Of a stretch of DNA of 64,000 nucleotides, positions 17,897 to 27,325 are shown one piece after another. This stretch comes from CBDUXP01 sp965371225 [NCBI: uncultured bacterium]. GTDB lineage: Bacteria; Abyssobacteria; SURF-5; CBDUXP01. The notes under the pieces are model-generated. The model was given only the letters and a program-made list of their open reading frames with translations. It had not been told where the DNA came from and made no database searches. Location: NCBI GenBank assembly GCA_965371225.1, contig CBDUXP010000016.1, positions 11,705 to 75,704 on the forward strand, written 5' to 3'. Every line of letters starts with the position of its first letter. Within the stretch, counting starts at the first letter, position 1. The position numbers and the translations under genes were made by a program.

Positions 17897-19608
17897 CTAC
17901 GCCGAATTCATCAGTTCGTCGCGCAACTGGCGCTTGAGGACCTTGCCCGTCGCGTTGCGGGGGAGAGCCTCCTCGCGGACGAAGATGCGGGAGGGCACCT
18001 TGAACCGCGCGAGCTGTTCGGCCACGTGGGCCTGGAGGTCTTCCGTACTGGGCGCGAGCCCATCGCGCCGCTGGATCACCGCGGCCACCTCCTCGCCCAG
18101 CGACCGATGCGGCAGCCCAATCACCGCCACGTCCGCGACGGCCGGGTGTTCGAACAGGACCGCCTCCACCTCGGCGCAATACACGTTCTCGCCGCCGCGA
18201 ATCACAATGTCCTTGATCCGGTCCACCACGTAGATGAACCCCTCTTCATCGATGTACGCGGCATCTCCCGTGCGGAACCACCCGTCCGCGAATGCCTCCG
18301 CCGTCGCCTCGGGCTTGTTCCAGTACCCGTCCACCACGTTGGGCCCTTTGATCAACAGTTCGCCCACGGCGCCAGTCGGCAGGTCCACCCCGTGCTCATC
18401 CACGATGCGCACCTCAGTGACCGGGACGGGCCGCCCCACGCTGTCCGGCCGGCTGAGATAAATCGGGCCGGCATTCGAGATCACGGTCGCGGTGGTCTCC
18501 GTCAACCCATAGCCGTTGGCCGGCGCCACCTTCTTCGCGAACTGGCTGCCGATGCGCAGGACGAGGTCGGGCGGGACCGGCGCGCCGCCCGACCCGATGC
18601 CTACAAGGCTGGACAGGTCGCTGCCGGCCGCGGCGGCCGCTTCGAGCAACTGCCGCACCACCGTCGGCACCCCGGTCATGCCCGTGACCCGCTCCCGTTC
18701 GATCAGCCGACCGCTTCGGCGGCATCCCACCGGTACATCATCACGAGCTTGCTCCCGGCGGCGGTTTGCCGGCAGAGACCCGCCAACCCGCCGATGTGGA
18801 AATACGGAAAGGTCACTAGGCCGCACGCGCCCGGAGGCGTGTCCGCCGGCGCCGGCACCGGGGCATCCGCGGGCGCGCCCTCCATGACCGCGAGCATCGC
18901 CGGGCCCAAGCCGGCCGTCTTCAGGACCGTGCAATGGTTGCGGTGCGTCCCGACGGCGCCCTTCGGCTGTCCCGTGGTGCCGGAGGTATAGAGGATCGTG
19001 GAGTGGTCATCCGGCTGGATCGCCGCATCAGGCAACGTGTCGGTCGCGTCGAGGGTGGCGAGCACCTCGGAGAATTCGTCCACGCCCGCCGGCAAAGTCC
19101 CTTCCGGCCGCGCGACGATCACGCGCTCGACCGAGAGTTGCGCGAGTTGTGATTCGAGGCGCGCAAACCGCTCGCCGTCCACGACCAGGAGCTTCGTCCC
19201 GGAGTCGTCCAGGGCGTAGGTGAGTTCGCGGCCGGTCCACCACGCATTGAGGGTGACGGCCACGGCGCCAATGACCTGCGTGGCCCAGAACGTCATGATC
19301 CACTCCGGATAGTTGCGCATGCCGATGGCCACGCGGTCGCCCTTCGTAATGCCGTACTCGCGCACGAGCCGGTGCGCGAGCCCACACACGATTCGGTAGT
19401 GTTCCGCGTAGGTGGTCCGCTCGTCGTTGTAGACGAGGAACGGCCGGTCGCCGAACGCGCGCGTCGCTTCGAACACCGCGCGCAAGGTCGGCGGCGCCGT
19501 GCGGTACACCCGCATTCGCACTCCGAGCACGTTCTCAGTTCCCACCTCGAACGCGCCCCCTGGGCCGGTCAGCGCAGCCAGAGCTTCCTCACGTGTCGGC
19601 ACGGGCAT
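17897..19608 (-). pseudogene. acyl-CoA ligase (FadD-like) split by a frameshift
   Basis: Two frames together make one full-length ANL enzyme of about 570 residues. The first, 19608-18703, runs from the N-terminus through the loop 'LYTSGTTGQPKGAV' and 'FPYFHIGGLAGL', then stops at a TGA after 'MMYRWDAAEAVG'. The second frame continues at once with 'RLIERERVTGMTGVPTVVRQLLE' and keeps 'NGYGLTETTA', 'DRIKDIVIRGGENVYCAEVE' and the end 'LPRNATGKVLKRQLRDEL'. Restoring one base near 18706-18712 joins them (A-V-R-L-I-E). So either the gene is recently broken or the sequence has a one-base error. It lies last in the minus-strand beta-oxidation run. Confidence 0.85.
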
Positions 19609-19663
19609 CCCCCTCTTAAGTCCGGCCCGGCGGGGCCGGTGGTGCGCGGCGGCCGTGTGCCGC

Positions 19664-20569
19664 CTAGTCCAGGTCCTTGCCGTCCATGCCGGCGTTCTTG
19701 CGGGCCTTGCCCACCAAGTCGGCGACGATGGGGCCGAGCGTGGTGGGATCCTCGACCGGTTCCACCGTGGGGCCGCGGTGCCAGCTTTCGGCGATGCCCA
19801 GGACGCGGCCGGAGGCTTCGAACACGCGGCCGGTGACGCCGCTGGACTCCGTGCTCGCGAGCCACGTCACGATCGGCGCGATCCACATGGGCGAGCGGCG
19901 CGCTTTCTCCGCCTCGTCGGCCTCGCTGTACCCGCCCAAGTCTTCGGTCATGCGCGTAAGCGCGCCGGGCGCGATCGCATTTACGGTGACACCGTAGCGG
20001 CCCAACTCCCGCGCGGCGATGATGGTGAAGGATGCGATGCCCGCCTTGGCGGCGCCGTAATTCGTCTGCCCCGGATTGCCGTAGATGCCCGACACGGAGG
20101 TGGTGTTGATGAGGCGCGCGTTCACGGGCTCCCCGGCCTTGGACTGCGCGCGCCAGTACGCCGCCGCATGGTGGGCGGGGGCGAAGGTGCCCTTCAGGTG
20201 CACCTGGATTACCGCGTCCCACTCCGCTTCGGTCATGTTCACGAGCATGCGATCCCGCAGGATGCCCGCGTTGTTCACGAGCACGTCGAGCTTGCCATAC
20301 GTATCGATTGCCTGTTGGATCATGGCCTGGGCCGAGTCCCAATCGCTCACATCGGCGCCGTTCGCCACGGCCTCGCCGCCGGCGTCTTTGATTTCTTTCA
20401 CGACCTCTTCGGCCGGGCTCAGGTCGGACCCCGTCCCGTCCCGAGCCCCGCCCAGGTCGTTCACGACCACTTTCGCGCCGTGCGCCGCCAGCATGAGGCA
20501 ATATTCGCGACCGATGCCCCGGGCCCCGCCGGTCACGATCGCTACCCGATCCTCACAGAATGTACTCAT
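19664..20569 (-). CDS. SDR oxidoreductase, MFE-2-type 3-hydroxyacyl-CoA dehydrogenase-like
   Basis: A 301-residue short-chain dehydrogenase. Cofactor motif 'VTGGARGIG' (12-20), 'VNDLGG' after strand 2, structural 'LVNNAG' (97-102) and the catalytic Ser in 'TTSVSG' with Tyr171 and Lys175 ('YGAAK') are all present. The long insert after 'VVNDLGGARDG' is typical of the hydroxyacyl-CoA dehydrogenase domain of peroxisomal multifunctional enzyme 2 and of bacterial steroid side-chain dehydrogenases. It would oxidise a 3-hydroxyacyl-CoA with NAD+. GGAGGAG lies seven bases before ATG. It sits 27 bases after an enoyl-CoA hydratase, the enzyme of the preceding step. Confidence 0.9.
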   Translation of the reverse strand: MSTFCEDRVAIVTGGARGIGREYCLMLAAHGAKVVVNDLGGARDGTGSDLSPAEEVVKEIKDAGGEAVANGADVSDWDSAQAMIQQAIDTYGKLDVLVNNAGILRDRMLVNMTEAEWDAVIQVHLKGTFAPAHHAAAYWRAQSKAGEPVNARLINTTSVSGIYGNPGQTNYGAAKAGIASFTIIAARELGRYGVTVNAIAPGALTRMTEDLGGYSEADEAEKARRSPMWIAPIVTWLASTESSGVTGRVFEASGRVLGIAESWHRGPTVEPVEDPTTLGPIVADLVGKARKNAGMDGKDLD

Positions 20570-20596
20570 GTCGTTCTCCTCCGGTTGATCCAGATG

Positions 20597-21391
20597 TTAC
20601 CGTGCGCGGAAGTGCGGATCGCGCTTCCCTAAAAGCGCCGCCACCCCTTCGCGGAAATCTTCGGTTTCATTACTCCGCGACTGCACGAGCGCTTCCAGGT
20701 GCGCCGCCGTCCGCGGGTCCCAGCCCAGGTTCTGGTAGATGGTCCGCTTGGTCCAGCGCACCGCCAGCGGCGCGGCCGTCGCGATCTCCCGCGCCAGTTC
20801 GCGCGCGCGATCCAGCACCGCCTCCCCGTCCACCGCGTAGTTCACCAACCCGGCTTCGGCGGCTTCCGCGCCGGTCACGATGCGGCCGGCAAGCAGGAAC
20901 TCGATGGCGCGGGGCACGCCCATGAGGCGCGGCAGGAGGTACGTGGTCGCCATGCCCGGGTGCAGTCCCAGGCGCACGAAGTTCGCCCCGTACTTGGCGG
21001 TGCTGTTCGCAACGCGCATATCGCAGACGACGCCGAGTCCGAGCCCGCCGCCGATGGCGTGGCCCTGCATGGCCGCGATGGTGGGCACCTCGATATCGAT
21101 CATCGAGAGGAAGGGCGCGTAGATGGCGTACGACCGCTCGTGCGGCGCGACATAGGCGTCGTCCTCGCCGGCCGTGTCGGCCATGGACTTGAAGTCGGCG
21201 CCCGCGCAGAAGCAGTTCCCCCGGCCCGTCACGATCACGCAGCGCACGTCCCGGTCGCCCCGGGCCTGCGCCACCGACTCCCGCAAGCCATCGAGCACGT
21301 CCGGCGTCATGCTGTTGCGGTTGTCCGGCCGGTTCAAGGTGATGGTAGCCACATGCTCCTGCACCTCGTACAACACCGCAGTTTCCGACAT
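20597..21391 (-). CDS. enoyl-CoA hydratase/isomerase (crotonase) family protein
   Basis: A 264-residue crotonase-fold protein. 'VTGRGNCFCAGADFKSMAD' gives the first oxyanion-hole strand and 'MQGHAIGGGLGLGVVCDMRVA' the second. The Glu residues that hydrate crotonyl-CoA in classic hydratases are not obvious ('GLHPGMATTYLLPRLMG'), so isomerase or another crotonase activity is possible. AGGAG precedes ATG 21391, which lies 11 bases after the stop of the acyl-CoA dehydrogenase at 21403. It belongs to the minus-strand run 24424-17897. Confidence 0.9.
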   Translation of the reverse strand: MSETAVLYEVQEHVATITLNRPDNRNSMTPDVLDGLRESVAQARGDRDVRCVIVTGRGNCFCAGADFKSMADTAGEDDAYVAPHERSYAIYAPFLSMIDIEVPTIAAMQGHAIGGGLGLGVVCDMRVANSTAKYGANFVRLGLHPGMATTYLLPRLMGVPRAIEFLLAGRIVTGAEAAEAGLVNYAVDGEAVLDRARELAREIATAAPLAVRWTKRTIYQNLGWDPRTAAHLEALVQSRSNETEDFREGVAALLGKRDPHFRAR

Positions 21392-21402
21392 GGGGTCTCC
21401 TC

Positions 21403-22584
21403 TCAGCCGCGCGGCAGGTTGACCAGCCGGCGCGCCATGATAATGCGTTGCACCTGGCCGGTGCCCTCGACGATATCCATCGCCTTGACGTCGCGATAGA
21501 GCTTTTCGATCAGGTGATCGCCGCGCACGCCGACGGTGCCCAGCAGTTCCATCCCCAGGCTGGCGGCTTCCATGCCGACGGACGCGCCCATCGCCTTCGA
21601 CATGGAGGCCTCCATAATATTCCCTTCGCCCCGGTCCACGAGCCACCCGGCCTTGATGTACAACAGCCGCACCAGCCGCAGCTTCCGCTGCAAGTACTCC
21701 AGCCGGTCGCGCACGCGGGCGTCCGTGAGCAGGCCGTGCTCCCGCGCGAAGGCGAGCGATTCGTCCAGCACGGCGCGGCCCATACCGACGGCGTTCGCAG
21801 CGATGCCTGGGCGTCCCGCGTTGAAGGTACGCATGGCCCCGCTGAACCCGCCCTTCTTGGCCTCCCGCTGCTCGCCGCCGAGCAGGTTCGCGGCGGGCAC
21901 GCGACAGTCTTCCAGGGTGAACGAAGTGGATTCGTACGCCTTCAGCCCCATCTTCTTTTCGATCTTGAAACCGCCCAGGCCCGGGGTGTCCTTTTCCACG
22001 AAGAAGGCGCGTTGCCCCGCGCGCCCGAGCGACGGGTCCACCACGGCCTGCACCAGGATCCAGTCGGCGCGGCTGGCATTCCCGATGAAGCACTTGGCCC
22101 CGTTGAGCACCCACTCATCGCCGTCCTTCCGCGCATGGGTGCTGATCCCGGCCACGTCGGACCCGGCCCCCGGTTCCGTCATGGCGAAGGACGCCCAGCG
22201 CGGCCGGTCCGGTTCGACGAAGGGGCCGAGGAAGCGCTCCTTCTGCTCCTCGGTCGCCTGCATCAGCACGTAGCCTTCCGGCAGCCCGGGTCCCGGGTTC
22301 GCGACCCCGATGCCGCGATCCCAGTACGCCCACTCCTCGGCGAGGAGGTACTGCATGACGATGTTCCGGGTGGATGGCGCGGTCCCGTCGCCCCAAAGGT
22401 TCGTCCGTTGCCAGCGGGTGCGCCCGTCGCCCCGGGCCAAATACTTTGCGAAGTACGGATGATCGGGTGGCAGGGGGGCGCCGTTGCGGTCCGCCTCCAA
22501 CCCTGCGGGGCGCACCTCGGTCCGCCCCCAGTGGCGCGCCTCCTCCAGGCGCTCGTGCATGGCGTCGTCGATCGCGAAGTCCAT
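21403..22584 (-). CDS. acyl-CoA dehydrogenase
   Basis: A 393-residue flavoprotein of the ACAD family. FAD/substrate signatures include 'WASFAMTEPGAGSDVAGI', 'WVLNGAKCFIGNASRADWILV' and the C-terminal 'YRDVKAMDIVEGTGQVQRIIMARRL', where Glu in 'VEGTGQ' occupies the catalytic-base position of many family members. It introduces the alpha-beta double bond into an acyl-CoA. ATG 22584 overlaps the TAA of the upstream second dehydrogenase (TAATG), so translation is coupled. The adjacent pair recalls actinobacterial alpha2beta2 dehydrogenases that act on bulky steroid-CoA esters; this is an inference from gene order. Confidence 0.92.
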   Translation of the reverse strand: MDFAIDDAMHERLEEARHWGRTEVRPAGLEADRNGAPLPPDHPYFAKYLARGDGRTRWQRTNLWGDGTAPSTRNIVMQYLLAEEWAYWDRGIGVANPGPGLPEGYVLMQATEEQKERFLGPFVEPDRPRWASFAMTEPGAGSDVAGISTHARKDGDEWVLNGAKCFIGNASRADWILVQAVVDPSLGRAGQRAFFVEKDTPGLGGFKIEKKMGLKAYESTSFTLEDCRVPAANLLGGEQREAKKGGFSGAMRTFNAGRPGIAANAVGMGRAVLDESLAFAREHGLLTDARVRDRLEYLQRKLRLVRLLYIKAGWLVDRGEGNIMEASMSKAMGASVGMEAASLGMELLGTVGVRGDHLIEKLYRDVKAMDIVEGTGQVQRIIMARRLVNLPRG

Positions 22585-23669
22585 TACGCCCGTTCCCCCT
22601 GCGAGAGGGCAATGGGCGGTTGCCCGGCACACAATGCGCTCCCGCAGGCTTCCCGCGCGGGATCGATGCCGCCCAGCATGAGCCCGAGCGCGCGGGCTTC
22701 GCGCATGTACTTCTCCACGGGATAGTCCTGCATAAACCCGTGCCCCCCGAGAATCTGCACGCCGTTCGGGCCCACGAAGCGCGACGCCTCGATGGCTTCG
22801 ACGAACGCGGCCGCGGCGAGCGCTTCACAGGGCAGGCCTGCGTCCACGTGCCAGGCCGCCTCGTGCAGGAGCAGTCGCGCGCCGTCGACCGCCATGCGCA
22901 TGTCCGTGATCAGGAACGCGAGGGCCTGGTGATGGGCGATGGGGCGCCCGAAGGCCTCGCGTTCCATCGCATACGTGCGGGAAAATTCGGACGCCTGGCG
23001 CAGCACGCCCACGAGCAGCGACGCGATGTACAGCCGGGCGCGCGCCAGCGCGCGGGCGGCGCCGGATTCATCCCGCCACTGTCCGGCGATGGGGGCCGCG
23101 TTCAGTTGCAGTTCCGCCGCCCCGGCCGCACGCAGGCCGCTCCCCCGTAGGGGGCTCGCGGTGATTCCGTCGCGCACGGCCACCACGCCACCGGCGTTCA
23201 GAATGACCAGCAGGTCCACCCGGTCCGCCGGCACCCAGGGAACCACGCCGCTCACGGTGTCCGCACTCACTTCCAGTTCCGCATCGTGCGGGCTCACGAG
23301 CACCGTCCGCGTGGCCTCGCGTTCGAGCAGCGGCAGGGCGACCTCGCGCAGCGCAGCCTCCCCCCCCACGTCGTGGAGCGCGTACAGCGCCGGGCCCAAG
23401 GGATCGAGCGCCAGGGCGGCGCCCGCGTCGGCGGCGGCAAGCTCTTCGTTGACCAGGACGCGGGCGACCGCGCCCAATTCCGCACCACCGAGGGATTCGG
23501 GTACTTCGAGACCGGCGAGCCCGATCTGCGCGAACGCTTCCCGCACGGGGGTATCGACGGCGCGCGCCTCTTCGAATGCGCGGAGGTTTGGGGTCAGTTC
23601 GTCCGCGGCAAAGCTCCGCGCCGTTTGCGTGACGAGATCGAGGTCCTCGCCGCAAGCAAAGTCGAACAC
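22584..23669 (-). CDS. acyl-CoA dehydrogenase (partner subunit)
   Basis: A 361-residue ACAD-family protein, somewhat short. It opens with 'MFDFACGEDLDLVTQTARSF'; the C-terminal half has 'FGRPIAHHQALAFLITDM' and 'NGVQILGGHGFMQDYPVEKYMREAR', which are family hallmarks. The middle is divergent and the T-E-P-x-A-G-S motif is missing, suggesting a non-catalytic or half-site subunit paired with the product of the gene at 21403. GTG 23669 has GGGAGGG five bases upstream and overlaps the TAG of the hydrolase gene (TAGTG). Confidence 0.88.
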   Translation of the reverse strand: MFDFACGEDLDLVTQTARSFAADELTPNLRAFEEARAVDTPVREAFAQIGLAGLEVPESLGGAELGAVARVLVNEELAAADAGAALALDPLGPALYALHDVGGEAALREVALPLLEREATRTVLVSPHDAELEVSADTVSGVVPWVPADRVDLLVILNAGGVVAVRDGITASPLRGSGLRAAGAAELQLNAAPIAGQWRDESGAARALARARLYIASLLVGVLRQASEFSRTYAMEREAFGRPIAHHQALAFLITDMRMAVDGARLLLHEAAWHVDAGLPCEALAAAAFVEAIEASRFVGPNGVQILGGHGFMQDYPVEKYMREARALGLMLGGIDPAREACGSALCAGQPPIALSQGERA

Positions 23670-24424
23670 TACATCCCTCCCGGCCCACGGCCCGGCACCG
23701 AGAGCCGCCGTTCCAGGAACCCGTGGACGGCGTCGGCCACGGCGGCCCCGTGCGTCTTGTGCGGGTTATGGCCCGCGCCGGGCATGATGAGCGTCTCGAC
23801 GTCCGGAATCTTGCGGGCGTACAACTCCATGGCGTGCACGTACCCCTTGTCACGCTCGCCGCAGAGGACGAATGCCGGCGGGCCCAACTCCTGCAGATGA
23901 TCCATGACGAAGCTGTCGTGCTGTTCGAGCAAGCGCCACGCCGCGGTGGGTACGTCATAGCGATCGATGCGGGCCTGCGCCTGTTCGTTCCATTGGCGCC
24001 GCGCCTCGGGCTTCCGGTAGCCCGGCCCCGTGTTGAGCAGCACCACCGCGCGCACCAGGTCGGGATAGCGCAACACGAAGCGTTGCGACAGGTATCCGCC
24101 CACGGAGTGCCCCACGAGAACGGCGGGGGTGCCCGCGACGTCCACGATCCGTTTCAGTTCCGCGACGGCGCGGTCGCTGTGGTAGGGCTCCTCCACCTCG
24201 GGCTTGGCGGATTGGCCGTGGCCGAGCAGATCCCAGTTCAAGACGGTATAGCTGGCCGAGAGGGTGGGCACCAAGTCCCGCCACACCTCGGTGGAGTCCC
24301 CGAAGCCGTGGGTCAGCACCAGGGTAGGCCCCTGCCCGGTGCGTTCCGTGTGAATGTCGTACTCCGCCCACCCCCGCCCCGGACGTGCGTCCGCGGCGGG
24401 GCCCGACGTCCGAGTCCCGTCCAT
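23669..24424 (-). CDS. alpha/beta hydrolase
   Basis: A 251-residue alpha/beta hydrolase. 'LVLTHGFGDSTEVWRDL' is the oxyanion-hole strand, 'AVLVGHSVGGYLSQRF' contains the nucleophile Ser in G-H-S-V-G, 'CGERDKG' holds the acid and 'MPGAGHNPHKTH' the His. The family includes C-C bond hydrolases, esterases and dehalogenases; the specific reaction is unknown. ATG 24424 follows GGGGGCAGG; the frame is open further upstream without family sequence. It is the first gene of the minus-strand run and is divergent from the P450 at 24624, so the 199-base gap probably holds both promoters. Confidence 0.85.
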   Translation of the reverse strand: MDGTRTSGPAADARPGRGWAEYDIHTERTGQGPTLVLTHGFGDSTEVWRDLVPTLSASYTVLNWDLLGHGQSAKPEVEEPYHSDRAVAELKRIVDVAGTPAVLVGHSVGGYLSQRFVLRYPDLVRAVVLLNTGPGYRKPEARRQWNEQAQARIDRYDVPTAAWRLLEQHDSFVMDHLQELGPPAFVLCGERDKGYVHAMELYARKIPDVETLIMPGAGHNPHKTHGAAVADAVHGFLERRLSVPGRGPGGM

Positions 24425-24623
24425 GTGGCCTGCCCCCAGGTTCTGGGGCCACAGTGTATGCCAGGGGGCGGCCCCATTTCCGCCCCCCGGCACGGGCGCC
24501 TCGCCATGCCGGCCCCCGACGTGGTAAAAGAGGGGCCGCTGGCCCCTGGAATCCGCGGGTGACGCGATAGGGCGGGGGCGCGGGGATTGACGAGGGGCCC
24601 CCAGCGGTACGAGGGGAGCGACG

Positions 24624-25898
24624 ATGCAGCCAAAACCAGTCCTGAGCGTCGACGAGATCGACCTGAGTGATGGGGCGTTCTGGGAACGGCCCCCGGAAGA
24701 GCGGGAAGGGGCCTTCGCCACCCTGCGCGCGGAGCGGCCGGTCTCGTTCTACGAAGAGGAAGAATTCGAGCTGTTTCCCAAGGGGCCGGGCTATTGGGTG
24801 CTGACCCGGCATGCCGACATCTGTACGGCCAGTCGCGATTCGAAAGTCTTTTGCTCCGGCCGGGGCGCCACGTCGGTGCCAGACCTGCCGCCGGAGTTCC
24901 TGGAATTCTTTGGCTCTCTGATCAACATGGACGATCCACAACACATGCGCCTGCGGCGGCTGGTGTCGACCGGGTTCACACCGGTCGAGCTGCGCAAGCA
25001 AGAGTTGGATGTGGAGCGGGCGGCGACCCAGATCATCGACGCGGTGCTGGAGAAGGGCGCGTGTGACTTCGTCGCCGAAATCGCCACCCCGTTCCCGCTC
25101 CGGATCATCTGCGACATGATGGGCGTGCCCGCGAGCCAGTACGACTTCGTGTTGAAGCAGACCAACGTCATCTTGGGCGCGGGCGATCCGGAATTCATCG
25201 CCGACACGGAGAACATCGGGCCGGCCGTGTTGCAGGCCGGAGCCAACCTGGTGGAACTGATGCGGGACATCCGGGCCCAGCGACTCAAGACACCGACGGG
25301 CGACCTCACGTCTATTCTCGTCCATGCGGAGGTCGACGGGGATCGCCTCACCGAGCAGGAGATAGGCTCGTTCTTTATTCTGCTCGCGACCGCGGGAAAC
25401 GAAACGACACGCAACGCGATCAGTCACGGGATGAAAGCGCTCTGCGATAACCCGGACCAGAGCGCGCTCTGGCAGGCGGATTTTGATGCGGTGGCGCCGA
25501 CCGCGGTGGAAGAGATCGTTCGGTGGGCGACCCCCGTGATTTTCATGCGGCGCACCACGACGTGCGATACGGAAATCGGCGGGCAAAAGCTCGGCCCGGG
25601 CGAGAAAGTGTTGCTGTTCTACAACTCAGCCAACCGGGACGAGGCGGTGTTCACGGATCCCTACCGCTTTGACCTCATGCGCGAGCCGAACGACCACCTG
25701 GGGTACGGCGGCCCAGGTCTGCACTTCTGCATGGGCGCGAACCTGGCGCGGCGCGAGATCGCGGTCATCTTCCGCGAACTCTTCCGCCGGCTCCCGGACC
25801 TGAAGATCAGCGGTCCGCCGGACTACCTGGCGTCATCCTTTATTAACGGGATCAAGCACATGCCGTGCGAGTATGCACCGGGGGGCGCCGCGCGCTAG
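24624..25898 (+). CDS. cytochrome P450, CYP124/125/142-like
   Basis: A 424-residue P450. The heme ligand is Cys369 in 'LHFCMGANLARRE', the I-helix is 'LLATAGNETTRNAI' with the A-G-x-E-T proton-relay motif, and the K-helix carries 'VEEIVR' (E-x-x-R). The ending 'SFINGIKHMPCEY' resembles the CYP124/125/142 group, which hydroxylates the terminal methyl of sterol or isoprenoid side chains. GAGGGGAG lies five bases before ATG. Two thiolase-type genes follow on the same strand, which fits oxidation of a branched side chain to an acid followed by beta-oxidation. Redox partners are not in the window. Confidence 0.9.
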   Translation: MQPKPVLSVDEIDLSDGAFWERPPEEREGAFATLRAERPVSFYEEEEFELFPKGPGYWVLTRHADICTASRDSKVFCSGRGATSVPDLPPEFLEFFGSLINMDDPQHMRLRRLVSTGFTPVELRKQELDVERAATQIIDAVLEKGACDFVAEIATPFPLRIICDMMGVPASQYDFVLKQTNVILGAGDPEFIADTENIGPAVLQAGANLVELMRDIRAQRLKTPTGDLTSILVHAEVDGDRLTEQEIGSFFILLATAGNETTRNAISHGMKALCDNPDQSALWQADFDAVAPTAVEEIVRWATPVIFMRRTTTCDTEIGGQKLGPGEKVLLFYNSANRDEAVFTDPYRFDLMREPNDHLGYGGPGLHFCMGANLARREIAVIFRELFRRLPDLKISGPPDYLASSFINGIKHMPCEYAPGGAAR

Positions 25899-25922
25899 CG
25901 CCAGCGCCGGGGAGGGAGTCGC

Positions 25923-27308
25923 GTGCCGGGGATCATCAGTTATGGGAGTTATCTGCCGTACTTCCGGCTCGCCCGCTCCGCGATCGGGACGGGACGCGGC
26001 GAGCGGGCGGTGGCCAGTTATGACGAGGACGCCGTTTCGCTCGCGGTGGAAGCCAGCCGCGAAGCGATTGGGACGGCGAACGGCATCGACACGCTCATCT
26101 TCGCCACCACGAACCCGCCCTACGCCGAGAAACTCAATGCCGCCACAGTCCAGGCCGCGCTGAATCTGCCCGAGACGATTCGGTCGATCGAGTTGAGCGG
26201 CTCGACCCGCATGGGGTTGGCGGGGCTGCTCCTGGGCGCGGACCTCGCGACGGCCGGCAGGCGCACCCTCGTTTGTGCGGGCGACGTCGTCATCGGCGCG
26301 CCGGGTGGTCCCCGCGAAAGCCGGAGCGGGGACGGCGCGGTGGCATTCGTCATGGGGCCGGACGATGGGGCGATTGCCCGCGTGCGCGGTTCCGCCTCCG
26401 CCACCACGGAGGTGCTGGACGTGTGGCGGCTCCCGCAGGAGACCTTCACGAGGCAGTGGGAAGAACGCTTCGGCGCGGACACCCTCGCGCCGTACATCGT
26501 GGACACTGCGAAGCGCGCGCTCGACGCGGCCGGCGTCACGACCGAGCAGTTGGCACTCGTCATCTGCGATTCGACCAACGCCCGCGCCGCCGCGGGCCTG
26601 CCCCGCGCGCTCGGACTCAAGCCCGAACAAGTGGCCGACGCGCTCGCGCAAACGGTAGGCCGCACGGGCGCGGCGCATGCCGGCTTGCTACTGGCGCGTG
26701 CGCTGGACCAGGGCTCGCCAGGCGACTGCATCCTCGTGGTGTCGGCGGGCGACGGCTGTGACGCTGTCGTCGTGGAGCTGACCGATCGCGTGGCGTCGGG
26801 CCGTGCGCCGCACAGCGTGGACCGCTGGATCGAGACCAAGCGCAATGACCTGCCGTATACCTCCTATCTGAAGTGGCGCGGCATCATGCCGTTCGAGCCG
26901 CCCCGACGCCCCGACCCGGACCGGCCGGCGGCGGCACCCATGCGGCGGGCGGAGCGCTGGAAGTACGGGTTCGTGGGGTCGCGGTGTGCGAAGTGCGGGA
27001 CGGTGCACCTGCCGCCGCAGCGGGTGTGCGTGAAGTGCGCGGCCGTGGACGAGATGCAAGAAGAAATGTTTGCAAACACGGGCTGCAAAGTGGCGACGTA
27101 CACCCTGGACCACCTGGCCTATAGCATGCAGCCGCCCGTGGTGGCCGCGGTAGTGGATTTCGACGGGGGCGGCCGGATGCGCTGCGAATTGACCGATGTG
27201 GACCCGGAAGCGGTGGGCATCGGGGACGAATTGGAAATGACTTTCCGCCGCCTGTACACTGGAGGCGGGGTCCATAACTACTTCTGGAAAGCCCGGCCCC
27301 GCCGCTAG
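25923..27308 (+). CDS. HMG-CoA synthase-like thiolase-fold protein fused to a DUF35 OB-fold/zinc ribbon
   Basis: A 461-residue fusion. The first 330 residues are a thiolase/HMG-CoA-synthase-type fold ('MPGIISYGSYLPYFRLARSAIG', 'SGDGAVAFVMGPDDGAIA', 'QTVGRTGAAHAGLLLARAL'). The last 120 are DUF35, with the zinc ribbon 'CAKCGTVHLPPQRVCVKC' and an OB-fold. DUF35 proteins partner with thiolases and aldolases in archaeal mevalonate and actinobacterial steroid pathways. I cannot see a standard active-site Cys with confidence, so the enzyme activity is open. GTG 25923 has GGGAGG upstream, 24 bases after the P450 stop; an SCP2-type thiolase follows after 17 bases. Confidence 0.85.
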   Translation: MPGIISYGSYLPYFRLARSAIGTGRGERAVASYDEDAVSLAVEASREAIGTANGIDTLIFATTNPPYAEKLNAATVQAALNLPETIRSIELSGSTRMGLAGLLLGADLATAGRRTLVCAGDVVIGAPGGPRESRSGDGAVAFVMGPDDGAIARVRGSASATTEVLDVWRLPQETFTRQWEERFGADTLAPYIVDTAKRALDAAGVTTEQLALVICDSTNARAAAGLPRALGLKPEQVADALAQTVGRTGAAHAGLLLARALDQGSPGDCILVVSAGDGCDAVVVELTDRVASGRAPHSVDRWIETKRNDLPYTSYLKWRGIMPFEPPRRPDPDRPAAAPMRRAERWKYGFVGSRCAKCGTVHLPPQRVCVKCAAVDEMQEEMFANTGCKVATYTLDHLAYSMQPPVVAAVVDFDGGGRMRCELTDVDPEAVGIGDELEMTFRRLYTGGGVHNYFWKARPRR

Positions 27309-27325
27309 GCAAAGGAGCCCGTCTC

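Noticed and set aside
20597-22114. Extended enoyl-CoA hydratase frame reaching into the upstream acyl-CoA dehydrogenase
   Set aside because: Family sequence begins only at ATG 21391, which has AGGAG. The rest is the dehydrogenase gene in the wrong frame.
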